From: Ferruginibacter sp.
GTDB lineage: Bacteria; Bacteroidota; Bacteroidia; Chitinophagales; Chitinophagaceae
Length of the DNA: 64,000 nt
Direction: 5' to 3'
Assembly (NCBI GenBank): GCA_016786725.1
Contig: JAEUVU010000018.1
Coordinates: 1 to 64,000 of the forward strand
Both the position numbers and the translations under genes were made by a program. Numbering within the stretch: the first letter of the stretch is position 1; each line of letters opens with the position of its first letter. The notes under the pieces are model-generated. The model was given only the letters and a program-made list of their open reading frames with translations, had not been told where the DNA came from and searched no databases. Positions 27,406 through 35,875 of the stretch are shown piece by piece.

Positions 27406-28517
27406 GTATGGTTTCGTTTCAGCGATGCTAATACCATTTCTATTTTATATGCAACGGCTGCAAATGAAAGTTCTGTGTTGAACTGCTGCAAGGCCTTTGC
27501 TCTTTCCTTTTCCATATCCAGCGTTTGGGTGTGCATCAAAGCGTTAAAAAGTGCAGTTACGTTTCCGGGCCTATACAGCAACCCACACTTACCCGGCCCG
27601 GTCATTTTTCTAAAGGAAATTATATCCGTTACCAAAGGCACACAACCACACGACATGGCTTCGCAAACTCCTATCCCGCTACCTTCATGATGAGAGCCTG
27701 AAATAATAAAGTCGGCAGCATTGTACCAGTTCTGTAATTCATGATGCGGCACGCTGCCCACCAGCTTTACCGCTGACAATGCTTTTGCTTCAGTTTGCAG
27801 TAGTTTTTTTACATCGCCCAGCAACTCTTCTGTCTGGTATATCATGAACAGCTTTGCCTCCGGATTTAAAGCAGCAAACTGAACAAATGCTTTTACAACA
27901 GTCAAAGGATCCTTATTTGCATCCAGCCTGCCAACCCATAAAAAAACCGGCGGGCCATCAACTGCAAGCATTGATTTTGCCGCTGATTTATTGCCTGGAT
28001 AAAAAACAGAGGAAGCCTGGATCACCTCATATATTTTATTTTGATTTTTAATGATGCTGCTTTCTATCCAGTTCTTTCCAAATTCCGCAGAAGTAAATAA
28101 ATAAGCATCAATGCATCTGTCAGCCATTTTTTGCAGCAGTCTTCTTAAACCATAATAAGGTTTTTCACCTCTATGCAATAAAATTATTTTTACTTTCTTT
28201 CCAAGTTTCAGCCTCAATTGAATTATCTGCAGCGGAAAAATAAGGCCGTTTACCAAAACAACATCAGGCTGCAGTGCTTTAATATGGTTATGCAGTTGCC
28301 CCGGAAAATACAGTTTTCTTTTTTTAAAATTCAGAAAATGATACTTTACTCCGTTACGCTCCACTGCCCCACTGTAATTAATTTGCTCAATACTATCAAC
28401 CTGGTGATTTTTGGCAAGTTCATCCAGAATACCTGTATAAAAATTAATCCTTTGCAGCCAGGCAACCGGATCATTAAATTGTACGGTATTGGTATAACTT
28501 GTACTTACGATCTTCAT
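27402..28517 (-). CDS. Glycosyltransferase, family 4 type
   Basis: 371 aa GT-B protein. N-domain with DVVLVNGLIFPLQII; C-domain with FLWVGRLDANKDPLTVV, LVGSVPHHELQNWYNAADF and SGSHHEGSGIGVCEAMSCG (E-x7-E). Promoter region shared with the divergent 28551 gene, only 33 nt away, so the two transcripts start almost back to back. Confidence 0.9.
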   Translation of the reverse strand: MKIVSTSYTNTVQFNDPVAWLQRINFYTGILDELAKNHQVDSIEQINYSGAVERNGVKYHFLNFKKRKLYFPGQLHNHIKALQPDVVLVNGLIFPLQIIQLRLKLGKKVKIILLHRGEKPYYGLRRLLQKMADRCIDAYLFTSAEFGKNWIESSIIKNQNKIYEVIQASSVFYPGNKSAAKSMLAVDGPPVFLWVGRLDANKDPLTVVKAFVQFAALNPEAKLFMIYQTEELLGDVKKLLQTEAKALSAVKLVGSVPHHELQNWYNAADFIISGSHHEGSGIGVCEAMSCGCVPLVTDIISFRKMTGPGKCGLLYRPGNVTALFNALMHTQTLDMEKERAKALQQFNTELSFAAVAYKIEMVLASLKRNHT

Positions 28518-28550
28518 TAGTTTCTGTAAAATCTTGTCTTATTTGTAAAT

Positions 28551-29513
28551 ATGAAGCTGTTTCAGAAAATACTAAACAAACTCAACGGGCTTCATTATTC
28601 ACAGGAGTATCTCTGTTTTGCAAACAACACCCTGCCACAGCAACTTCATGCTTACCTGGTGCAGGACCAACAAATCGTACAGGATATTACACACAGCCAT
28701 CTCTTTGTGGGTTATTGTCCGCTGGTTTTTGCTTTTTCTGTTACCGGTATGCCAGGCCATATCGAAGTGGCATTGAGCAACCGGGTTTTACAACCAAACG
28801 AAAAATTAAACCCAAAGGATGCCCTTGCCCGGCTGCAACTGGCCTTAATAAAAAAACAGCAGCATGAAGGCAGCTATTTTTTTTATTACGAAGGAATGAA
28901 AGGCAGCCATCAATTTCAATCAGCCTTTCGGCAGTACATCGGTAAAATATACAACAACCGGTACAACCAAAAACCCGGCAATGTTTTTTTACACGATAAT
29001 CTTTACAAACAGGTACAGATTGCTTATGCTGTTCCCCGTTTGATTTCTTTGATAACTGTTGGCGGCAATGATCTTTTTAACCTTTTCCCAACCGACCTGC
29101 ATGGCCCGCCAGATGAAACACATTATATCATATCCTTACGAACCGCTGGCAAAGCCTGCCGACAGGTGATGGCAGAAGGAAAGTTACTGCTGTGCCAGAT
29201 GCAGGGCGAAGCATATAAAACAGTGTACGCCCTTGGCAAAAATCACATGCAGGAAATGAAAACCGTTAATAACTTCCCTTTTTCCGGTTTGCTTTCTGAA
29301 AACTTCAGGCTGCCATTGCCACAAATGGCTATATCTTATAACGAGCTGGAATTAATCGAATCATTTGTACAGGGCATTCACACCATCCTGTTATTTAAAA
29401 TTGTTAACTCCCGGCAGTTGCAGCAGGGGGCCAATACCCTTGTGCACATCCATAACAGCTATGCCACCTGGCGCTATAAAAACGGCTTAAAGGGCAACTA
29501 TTTAATGCGTTAG
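28551..29513 (+). CDS. Flavin-reductase-like split-barrel protein, putative
   Basis: 320 aa, not confidently recognised. No signal peptide or membrane helix. Residues ~160-230 (YAVPRLISLITVGG, NLFPTDLHG, HYIISLRTAGKAC) resemble the FMN-binding split barrel of flavin reductases (P-R-x-x-S-L-x-T, N-x-x-P, x-V-S-L). The N-terminal ~130 residues contain many His and aromatic residues without a family match. It is the first gene of the plus-strand block with three radical SAM enzymes and three methyltransferases, and could supply reduced flavin/electrons to them. An alternative is an unrelated locus-specific protein. Confidence 0.5.
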   Translation: MKLFQKILNKLNGLHYSQEYLCFANNTLPQQLHAYLVQDQQIVQDITHSHLFVGYCPLVFAFSVTGMPGHIEVALSNRVLQPNEKLNPKDALARLQLALIKKQQHEGSYFFYYEGMKGSHQFQSAFRQYIGKIYNNRYNQKPGNVFLHDNLYKQVQIAYAVPRLISLITVGGNDLFNLFPTDLHGPPDETHYIISLRTAGKACRQVMAEGKLLLCQMQGEAYKTVYALGKNHMQEMKTVNNFPFSGLLSENFRLPLPQMAISYNELELIESFVQGIHTILLFKIVNSRQLQQGANTLVHIHNSYATWRYKNGLKGNYLMR

Positions 29514-29552
29514 TACGATTTGTAAGTTACAATCACAGCTAACCAGGCCTGC

Positions 29553-31052
29553 ATGAACAAAGTCCTTTTATTCAATCCACGAAGTGCAAACTACAAGCCG
29601 AGGATACCCAATTCTATCCTCAGCATTGCTTCTTCTATAGAGGGGCTTTACGATTATGTGATCGTTGATGGCAATATGGAAACCGATCCCTGGATAAAAA
29701 TTCAGCAATACCTTTCAACAGGCGGCTTTGGTTATTTTGGCTGCACCAGCATGCCGGGCCCTCAATTAAAACAGGCCATACCGGTTTCCAAAAATATCCG
29801 TGCTTTATTTCCGGAGATAAAAATTATCTGGGGCGGTTATTTCCCTTCCAATCAATCAAAATCTGTATTGACGTCGGGCTATGTTGATTTTGTGGTCAAT
29901 GGCCCCGGTGAAAAAACTTTTCCGGCATTACTGAATGCGTTGGAAAAAAATGAAGCTTATGAGTTAATTCATAATCTTATTTACCAATCGGGTGATAAGA
30001 TCATCAAAACACCCAAAGATGAATTGTATGATCCTGACGAACTGCCTGCATTGCCTTATCAAAAGTTAAATGAATTTTACCCGCTGAAAAGATACCTCGG
30101 CAAAACCTACTTAGGTACCAAAACAATTGCCTACCACAGCAGCATGGGCTGCCCCTTTAAATGTTCGTTTTGTGCAGTGGTGCCTATTTATAATGCAAGA
30201 TGGAAAGGTAAATCTGCACAGCTTATTTACAATGATATCAAATACCTGAAAGAAATACACGGCGGCAATGCCATCGAATTTCACGACAACAATTTTTTTG
30301 TTTCTGAAAAAAGAACCGTGGAATTTTCGAAACTCATAAAATCAGAGAAAATGATTTGGTGGGGAGAAGGAAGAATTGATACAATTGATAAATACTCGGA
30401 CGAATCGCTGGCGCTGATGAGAGAGAGCGGTTGCAAGATGATCTTCTTTGGTGCAGAAACCGGTAACGACGATATTTTAAAAAAGATGGATAAGGGCGGT
30501 ACACAAACTGCTGCTGAGATCAGGTCGTTTGCGGCAAGGATCGCAAAGTTTGATATCATACCCGAGTATTCTTTTGTGCTGGGTACTCCTGCCGATACAC
30601 CGGAGCAGGTAATGAAACAGATTGACCAGGATATTGCTTTCATCAAAGAAATAAAACAGATCAATCCCAAAACCGAGATCATCATTTATGTTTATAGCCC
30701 GGTACCAACCGAAGGCAGCGATATGTATGACAAGGTATTGAAAAGCGGTTTTCACTTTCCGGAAAAACTGGAAGACTGGATAAGCCCGCAGTGGGAAAAT
30801 TTCGACCTGCGTAAAAACCCTTTAACCCCCTGGCTTACGGCAGAGATGATTGATAAGATAAAAGATTTTGAAACGGTGCTGAATGGTTACTATCCTACAG
30901 CATCCGATATAAGGCTGACCAGTTTAAAAAGAAAGTTGTTGCACAATCTTGCATCGTTTCGCTATAAAACAGGTATTTATAAAAAGCCTTACGAACTGAA
31001 AGCTTTGCAGATATTGTGGAAATACCGTCAACCGGAAATTGAGGGATTTTAA
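29553..31052 (+). CDS. B12-binding-domain radical SAM enzyme
   Basis: 499 aa. N-terminal Rossmann-like cobalamin-binding domain (to ~165): LFNPRSANYKPRIPNSIL, then YFGCTSMPGPQ and IIWGGYFPSNQ, without the classic DxHxxG. Radical SAM cluster motif CPFKCSFC (C-x3-C-x2-C, ~199-206) after HSSMG, then IEFHDNNFF and FFGAETGNDDIL as in the B12-binding Elp3-like group. Such enzymes often methylate unactivated carbons or rearrange substrates using SAM and cobalamin. A second member lies at 33595-35061. Substrate unknown; genomic context suggests a sugar or lipid-linked glycan. Confidence 0.88.
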   Translation: MNKVLLFNPRSANYKPRIPNSILSIASSIEGLYDYVIVDGNMETDPWIKIQQYLSTGGFGYFGCTSMPGPQLKQAIPVSKNIRALFPEIKIIWGGYFPSNQSKSVLTSGYVDFVVNGPGEKTFPALLNALEKNEAYELIHNLIYQSGDKIIKTPKDELYDPDELPALPYQKLNEFYPLKRYLGKTYLGTKTIAYHSSMGCPFKCSFCAVVPIYNARWKGKSAQLIYNDIKYLKEIHGGNAIEFHDNNFFVSEKRTVEFSKLIKSEKMIWWGEGRIDTIDKYSDESLALMRESGCKMIFFGAETGNDDILKKMDKGGTQTAAEIRSFAARIAKFDIIPEYSFVLGTPADTPEQVMKQIDQDIAFIKEIKQINPKTEIIIYVYSPVPTEGSDMYDKVLKSGFHFPEKLEDWISPQWENFDLRKNPLTPWLTAEMIDKIKDFETVLNGYYPTASDIRLTSLKRKLLHNLASFRYKTGIYKKPYELKALQILWKYRQPEIEGF

Positions 31053-31110
31053 AATCTTTTACATAAATAAATTTATGAATAAAAATAGTCTTCCATCATA
31101 ACGCTCCACT

Positions 31111-31131
31111 CCCCTCTCCTTTGGAGAGGGG
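31111..31131. repeat. CCCCTCTCC-TTT-GGAGAGGGG palindrome
   Basis: Perfect 9-bp stem with a 3-base loop, followed by GCTGGGGGTGAGGTAAAATG. This phrase is a widespread dispersed intergenic element in Bacteroidota. Its tail contains GAGG and ends at the ATG of the next gene (31148), so the repeat appears to supply that gene's ribosome-binding region. Confidence 0.8.
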
Positions 31132-31147
31132 CTGGGGGTGAGGTAAA

Positions 31148-31813
31148 ATGAATACAGTAATTAAACATATAGTTGCCAAAACCTACAGGCCCTTATTGAA
31201 GCGGTATCTTTCCAAAACAAGGATGCACCGGTACCAGGACCTGCTGCTCGAAATTCCAACAGAAGTTTTTCATCCCGGATTTTTTTTCAGTACAAAACTA
31301 TTGCTGCAGTACATAAATAAACTGCCCTTACAAAACAGGCAGTTGCTTGAACTTGGTTGCGGCAGCGGCCTTATTGCCCTGGCAGCAGCAAAAAAAGGAG
31401 CAGCCGTTACCGCTACAGATATTAATCCCATAGCTGTTGAATTTTTAACGAAGAACTGCTTAAAAAATAATTTGCAGTTGCAGGTGATACATTCAGACCT
31501 GTTTGATAATATCCCTGTTAAGCAATACGATATCATTGCCATTAATCCGCCTTACTATAAAAAAGACCCGGCTACCATGCAGGAGTATGCCTGGTTCTGC
31601 GGCAGCAACGGTGAGTATTTTGAAAGGCTGTTTCAATCACTGCATCAGTATGTACATGCAAAAACTGAAATACTGATGGTAGTTTTTGATGGTTGTGATA
31701 TGCAGATGATCACCGGCTTTGCAGCAGCAAATAAGTTAAAGCTTACCCGTGTACACAGCAAACAAAATATGCTGGAGAAAAATTTTATTTACAAAATTGA
31801 AGCGGCAGCATGA
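31148..31813 (+). CDS. Class I SAM methyltransferase with NPPY motif
   Basis: 221 aa. SAM-binding motif I LLELGCGSGLIALAAAK (~68-84), acidic loop TATDINP, and motif IV IAINPPYY (~134-141). The NPPY motif is typical of methyltransferases acting on planar nitrogen (HemK/PrmC-like, adenine-N6), so N-methylation is plausible. It lacks the PrmC N-terminal domain. Overlaps the next methyltransferase by 4 nt. Confidence 0.85.
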   Translation: MNTVIKHIVAKTYRPLLKRYLSKTRMHRYQDLLLEIPTEVFHPGFFFSTKLLLQYINKLPLQNRQLLELGCGSGLIALAAAKKGAAVTATDINPIAVEFLTKNCLKNNLQLQVIHSDLFDNIPVKQYDIIAINPPYYKKDPATMQEYAWFCGSNGEYFERLFQSLHQYVHAKTEILMVVFDGCDMQMITGFAAANKLKLTRVHSKQNMLEKNFIYKIEAAA

Positions 31814-32547
31814 ATAATACAGAAACAATAAACACCGGCGAACAATTTGATAAGCTATACTTTCAACTCAGGAAAAAAGAAGGGCGCATTTATACAGATG
31901 AAGAAGTGGCAACGCTCCCGTTCATCCATGAAAGCCACCGCTATTACCGGGAATGGAACATAAGGAAGCATTCTCAAAAAGCCCTGATCAGTTACCTGAA
32001 AAATAAAAATACCTGTGGCAGCATACTTGAAGTGGGTTGCGGTAATGGCTGGCTCTCATCCCGCATTGCAAAAGCGTTGGATGCAGAAGTAACCGGCATT
32101 GATATCAACACCTATGAACTTGAACAGGCGAAAAGGGTTTTTCAAAAAATCCCCAATCTTAACTTTATCAATGCTTCCCTGCAGGATGAAGAACTGAAAG
32201 ACGAGAAATTCGATATCATTCTTTTTGCAGCTTCTATACAGTATTTTCCATCGCTTAAGTCAATAACACAAACAGCAATCGAACATTTAACACTGCTGGG
32301 AGAAGTGCATATGCTGGATTCTCCTTTTTACCACAGGCAGGAAACTGCAGCAGCCAGATCAAGAACCGCTGAATATTTTAAAGCAGCGGGGTTTGCTGCA
32401 ATGACAGAACACTACTATCATCACGATCTTGGAGACCTGGAAAATTTCCGGTATAAAATCCTGCATCATCCCAATTCATGGAAGAATAAACTGTCCATCA
32501 AGAAAAATCCTTTTTACTGGATAAGTATTAAAAACCGTTACCAATAA
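31810..32547 (+). CDS. Class I SAM-dependent methyltransferase
   Basis: 245 aa. Motif I ILEVGCGNGWLSSRIAKAL (~75-93), then VTGIDINTYELEQA and FDIILFAASIQYF as the motif II/III region. Resembles Methyltransf_11/25-type O- or C-methyltransferases of glycan and natural-product loci. Starts inside the preceding gene's stop (ATGA) and is followed immediately by a radical SAM gene. Confidence 0.87.
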   Translation: MNNTETINTGEQFDKLYFQLRKKEGRIYTDEEVATLPFIHESHRYYREWNIRKHSQKALISYLKNKNTCGSILEVGCGNGWLSSRIAKALDAEVTGIDINTYELEQAKRVFQKIPNLNFINASLQDEELKDEKFDIILFAASIQYFPSLKSITQTAIEHLTLLGEVHMLDSPFYHRQETAAARSRTAEYFKAAGFAAMTEHYYHHDLGDLENFRYKILHHPNSWKNKLSIKKNPFYWISIKNRYQ

Positions 32548-32548
32548 T

Positions 32549-33598
32549 TTGTTACTGCAATCTCCATATCAGGTTTTTAAACGTTACCGCAGCCTGCAAA
32601 CACATAAGCTGAGCAGCCTGCCAATTGTGATATTGATGCCGCACAGCGCCTGCAACTGCCGCTGCGTAATGTGTGATATATGGAAAGGCAACAGCAACCT
32701 TAAACAGCTTACAGCAGATGATATACAGGGACTGATGTTAACGTTGAAAAAATTGGGTACAAAGCAGTTGCTCATGTCGGGTGGTGAAGCTTTGCTCAAT
32801 CCCAATTTCTTCAGGCTTTGTGAAATTCTCAAAAAAGAAAAGATCAGGATCACCTTATTATCAACCGGGTTAACACTGAAAAAGAATGCGGCCGACCTGG
32901 TGAAATGGGTGGATGATATTATTGTTTCTTTGGACGGTGATGAAGATACACATGACCGCATCCGCAATATCCCCGGCGCTTATAAAAAAATGGCCGAAGG
33001 TATTGCTGCCATCAAAGCACTGAACCCCGGTTTCAGAATCACCTGCAGAACAGTAATACACCGGCTCAACTTCAGGGTTTGGCCTGGTATTATTAACGCC
33101 GCTAAGAGCCTTGGCCTTAACCAGGTAAGTTTTTTACCGGCAGATGTGAGCAGCCATGCCTTTAACCGCCAGCAGGCATGGGATGAACCAAGGCAGCATG
33201 AAATACTGCTATCTGAAAAAGATGTTGATGAACTGAAAGGGATTATTGGCAATTTATTCACCAGTTATAAAACTGATTTTGAGAACAGGTTTATTGCAGA
33301 AAGCCCGGAAAAGATCCGCAATATCTATTTTTATTATGCAGCCTATTATGGACACAATCTTTTTCCTTTCAAAAAATGTAACGCTCCCTGGGTTTCAGCA
33401 GTAATAGAAGCAGATGGGACAGTAAGGCCCTGCTTTTTTCATGAAGCTTATGGAAACTTAAAAACAGGATCGCTTGAGGAGATCATTAACAACAAGACTG
33501 CCATTGAATTTCGGAAAAACCTGGATATGAAAAAAAACGAGACCTGTTTGAAATGTGTGTGTTACCTTAATCTTTCACCTGCAGCAAAATTGCAATGA
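32549..33598 (+). CDS. Radical SAM enzyme with SPASM-like C-terminus
   Basis: 349 aa, apparently starting with TTG (32549), one base after the preceding stop. Cluster motif CNCRCVMCDIW (C-x3-C-x2-C, ~35-42), GG(E) segment LMSGGEALLN, then ISLD-like VSLDGDEDTHD. C-terminal auxiliary-cluster region: KKCNAPW, DGTVRPCFFHEAYGN, then CLKCVCYL, the pattern of SPASM or twitch domains holding further Fe-S clusters. Such enzymes modify peptides, sugars or cofactors; no precursor peptide gene is visible nearby. Overlaps the next gene by 4 nt. Confidence 0.85.
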   Translation: MLLQSPYQVFKRYRSLQTHKLSSLPIVILMPHSACNCRCVMCDIWKGNSNLKQLTADDIQGLMLTLKKLGTKQLLMSGGEALLNPNFFRLCEILKKEKIRITLLSTGLTLKKNAADLVKWVDDIIVSLDGDEDTHDRIRNIPGAYKKMAEGIAAIKALNPGFRITCRTVIHRLNFRVWPGIINAAKSLGLNQVSFLPADVSSHAFNRQQAWDEPRQHEILLSEKDVDELKGIIGNLFTSYKTDFENRFIAESPEKIRNIYFYYAAYYGHNLFPFKKCNAPWVSAVIEADGTVRPCFFHEAYGNLKTGSLEEIINNKTAIEFRKNLDMKKNETCLKCVCYLNLSPAAKLQ

Positions 33599-35061
33599 AA
33601 AAAATATTATTCACCCACTCCTACTTCCTGCGTTTCGACCCAAAACAATGGGCAACAGGGCAGCCTTATGCACCATTGGGAACTTTATATGCTGCTGCTT
33701 TACTAAGAGAAAACAATTACCAGGTGAGTTTGTTTGATACCATGTTTGCCCATCAACCTGAAGAAGTAATTCCACAGCTAGAAAAAAGCTGCCCGGATTT
33801 TTTTGTTATTTACGATGATGGTTTTAACTACCTCACCAAGATGTGCCTTACCAACATGAGGGAAGCTGCATTTAAAATGATACAGTTTGCAAAGGAAAAG
33901 GGCTGTACAGTAATTGTTTCCAGCAGCGACAGTACTGATCGCTTTGAAATGTATTTAGAAAAAGGAGCAGACTTTATTTTAATTGGCGAAGCAGAAATGA
34001 CGCTACTGGAACTTGTGAATGCGATTACTAAAAATGAAACAGACTTTTTTAAGATAGAAGGGCTTGCATTTAAACAGGATGGCGCTGTTGTAAAAACGGT
34101 AAGAAGAAATGTATTGAAAGAGCTTGACTCACTTCCACTTCCTGCCTGGGATGTTATTGATATAGAACCATACCGCAACATGTGGCTTAAACAGCATGGC
34201 TATTTTTCAATGAACATGGGCACTACCAGGGGTTGTCCGTTTAAATGTAACTGGTGTGCCAAACCCATTTATGGCAACCGGTACAACACTCGTAGCCCTG
34301 AAAACGTGATTGCCGAATTAATGATGCTGAAAGAAAATTATCATTTCGACCATATCTGGTTTTGCGATGACATATTTGGATTAAAACCTGGCTGGGTAAA
34401 TACTTTTGCCAACCTGGTTGAAATAAATGGCCTGCGCTTCAAATTTAAAATGCAGGGAAGGGTTGACCTGCTGCTGCAGGAAAATAATATTAAAGACCTG
34501 GCAAGGGCCGGTTGCGATAATATATGGATGGGTGCCGAAAGCGGGTCTCAAAAAATACTGGATGCCATGGAGAAGGGAACTGCCGTTGAGCAGATATATG
34601 AAGCTACAAGGCTGTTAAAAAAGACCGGTATCAAGCCTTCTTTCTTTATTCAATTTGGTTACCTGGGCGAAACCAGGGCTGATATTGAAAAAACCATTGC
34701 CATGATCAATGAACTGCTGCCGCATGAGATCGGCATTTCAGTTTCTTATCCTTTACCAGGTACAGGATTTTATGAAAAGGTAAAAGACCAGTTAAAGGAA
34801 AAAACCAACTGGACAGATTCTGATGAACTGGCGCTTATGTTCAGCAATACATACAAGCCGGCGTTTTACAAACAACTGCACAGCTATGTACACAAAACCT
34901 ATCGCAAGCACATCGCTTTTGAAAATCTGAAACAGCTGTTTTTACATCCCTTTGCAAGCAATGCCCGAACCATAAAGAAAGCATTATCGGCGCTTTATTA
35001 CATCCCGGCTTCATTTTTAGAAAAACAAAAGCTTCGTCAAATTGAAAAAACAGGCGCATGA
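33595..35061 (+). CDS. B12-binding-domain radical SAM enzyme (second)
   Basis: 488 aa. N-terminal cobalamin-binding domain (~1-160: PLGTLYAAALLRENNYQVSL, VIYDDGFNYL, LIGEAEMTLLELV). Radical SAM motif RGCPFKCNWCAKP (C-x3-C-x2-C, ~211-218), followed by IWFCDDIFGL, NIWMGAESGSQKIL and SVSYPLPGTGFY. Same architecture as the 29553 gene but only distantly similar, so they probably do different steps. Overlaps both neighbours by 4 nt (ATGA). Confidence 0.88.
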   Translation: MKKILFTHSYFLRFDPKQWATGQPYAPLGTLYAAALLRENNYQVSLFDTMFAHQPEEVIPQLEKSCPDFFVIYDDGFNYLTKMCLTNMREAAFKMIQFAKEKGCTVIVSSSDSTDRFEMYLEKGADFILIGEAEMTLLELVNAITKNETDFFKIEGLAFKQDGAVVKTVRRNVLKELDSLPLPAWDVIDIEPYRNMWLKQHGYFSMNMGTTRGCPFKCNWCAKPIYGNRYNTRSPENVIAELMMLKENYHFDHIWFCDDIFGLKPGWVNTFANLVEINGLRFKFKMQGRVDLLLQENNIKDLARAGCDNIWMGAESGSQKILDAMEKGTAVEQIYEATRLLKKTGIKPSFFIQFGYLGETRADIEKTIAMINELLPHEIGISVSYPLPGTGFYEKVKDQLKEKTNWTDSDELALMFSNTYKPAFYKQLHSYVHKTYRKHIAFENLKQLFLHPFASNARTIKKALSALYYIPASFLEKQKLRQIEKTGA

Positions 35062-35873
35062 GTGTAAACCTGCATAATGAACAACAGAGTGCAAAAGCAT
35101 TCAGCCTGCAGTCAAAAATATTTGATGAATTATACGGAGGTAACAGCATCATACAGTATAAAAGGGAAAGAGTAAGGGCTGTTGCAGAAAGATATATAAA
35201 GGCAGGCAGCCAGGTACTGGAACTAAACAGCGGCACCGGCGAAGATGCTATATGGTTTGCAGAACGGGGCCATAGGGTTCATGCAACTGATATATCTGCA
35301 GGTATGCAGGAAAGGCTGACAACAAAAGCAGCTGCATTAAACCTGCAGGAGAAGATAAGTACAGAGGTCATTTCATTTACAAACCTGCAAAACCTTAAAG
35401 AACAAAAAGAATACGATCTCATCTTTTCAAATTTTGCAGGGTTAAATTGTACCGGGGAACTTGATAAGGTTTTGAATTCTTTTTCATCCCTGCTGAAACC
35501 GAAAGGAGTTGCATTACTGGTTATTTTACCAAAATTTTGTTTGTGGGAATTTTTACTATTATTCAAAGGAAGGTTTAAAACTGCATTCAGGAGGTTTTTC
35601 AGCAGCAAAGGTGTTCAGGCGCACATCGAAGGAACATATTTCCGCTGCTGGTACTACCATCCATCTTACGTCATCAAACATTTGCAGGGCCAATTCAACG
35701 TTCTTACTGTTGAAGGATTGTGCACCCTTGTTCCCCCCTCCTATATCGAAGGTTTTGCCCAAAAACATCCCCGGCTTTTTAGTTTTTTAAAATCAAAAGA
35801 AAACAAATGGAAAACCAGCTGGCCCTGGAAACATATCGGCGATTATTATATAATTGCTCTTGAAAAGAAATGA
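35058..35873 (+). CDS. Class I SAM-dependent methyltransferase
   Basis: 271 aa. Motif I VLELNSGTGEDAIWFAERG (~53-71) with LNSGTG in place of the usual LGCGTG, then VHATDISAGMQERL and YDLIFSNFAGLNC. The C-terminal ~100 residues (IEGTYFRCWYYHPSYVIKHL) form a substrate-binding cap of the type seen in small-molecule methyltransferases. Last gene of the radical SAM/methyltransferase block; it ends 2 nt from the convergent nucleotidyltransferase-fold gene. Confidence 0.87.
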   Translation: MSVNLHNEQQSAKAFSLQSKIFDELYGGNSIIQYKRERVRAVAERYIKAGSQVLELNSGTGEDAIWFAERGHRVHATDISAGMQERLTTKAAALNLQEKISTEVISFTNLQNLKEQKEYDLIFSNFAGLNCTGELDKVLNSFSSLLKPKGVALLVILPKFCLWEFLLLFKGRFKTAFRRFFSSKGVQAHIEGTYFRCWYYHPSYVIKHLQGQFNVLTVEGLCTLVPPSYIEGFAQKHPRLFSFLKSKENKWKTSWPWKHIGDYYIIALEKK

Positions 35874-35875
35874 GG

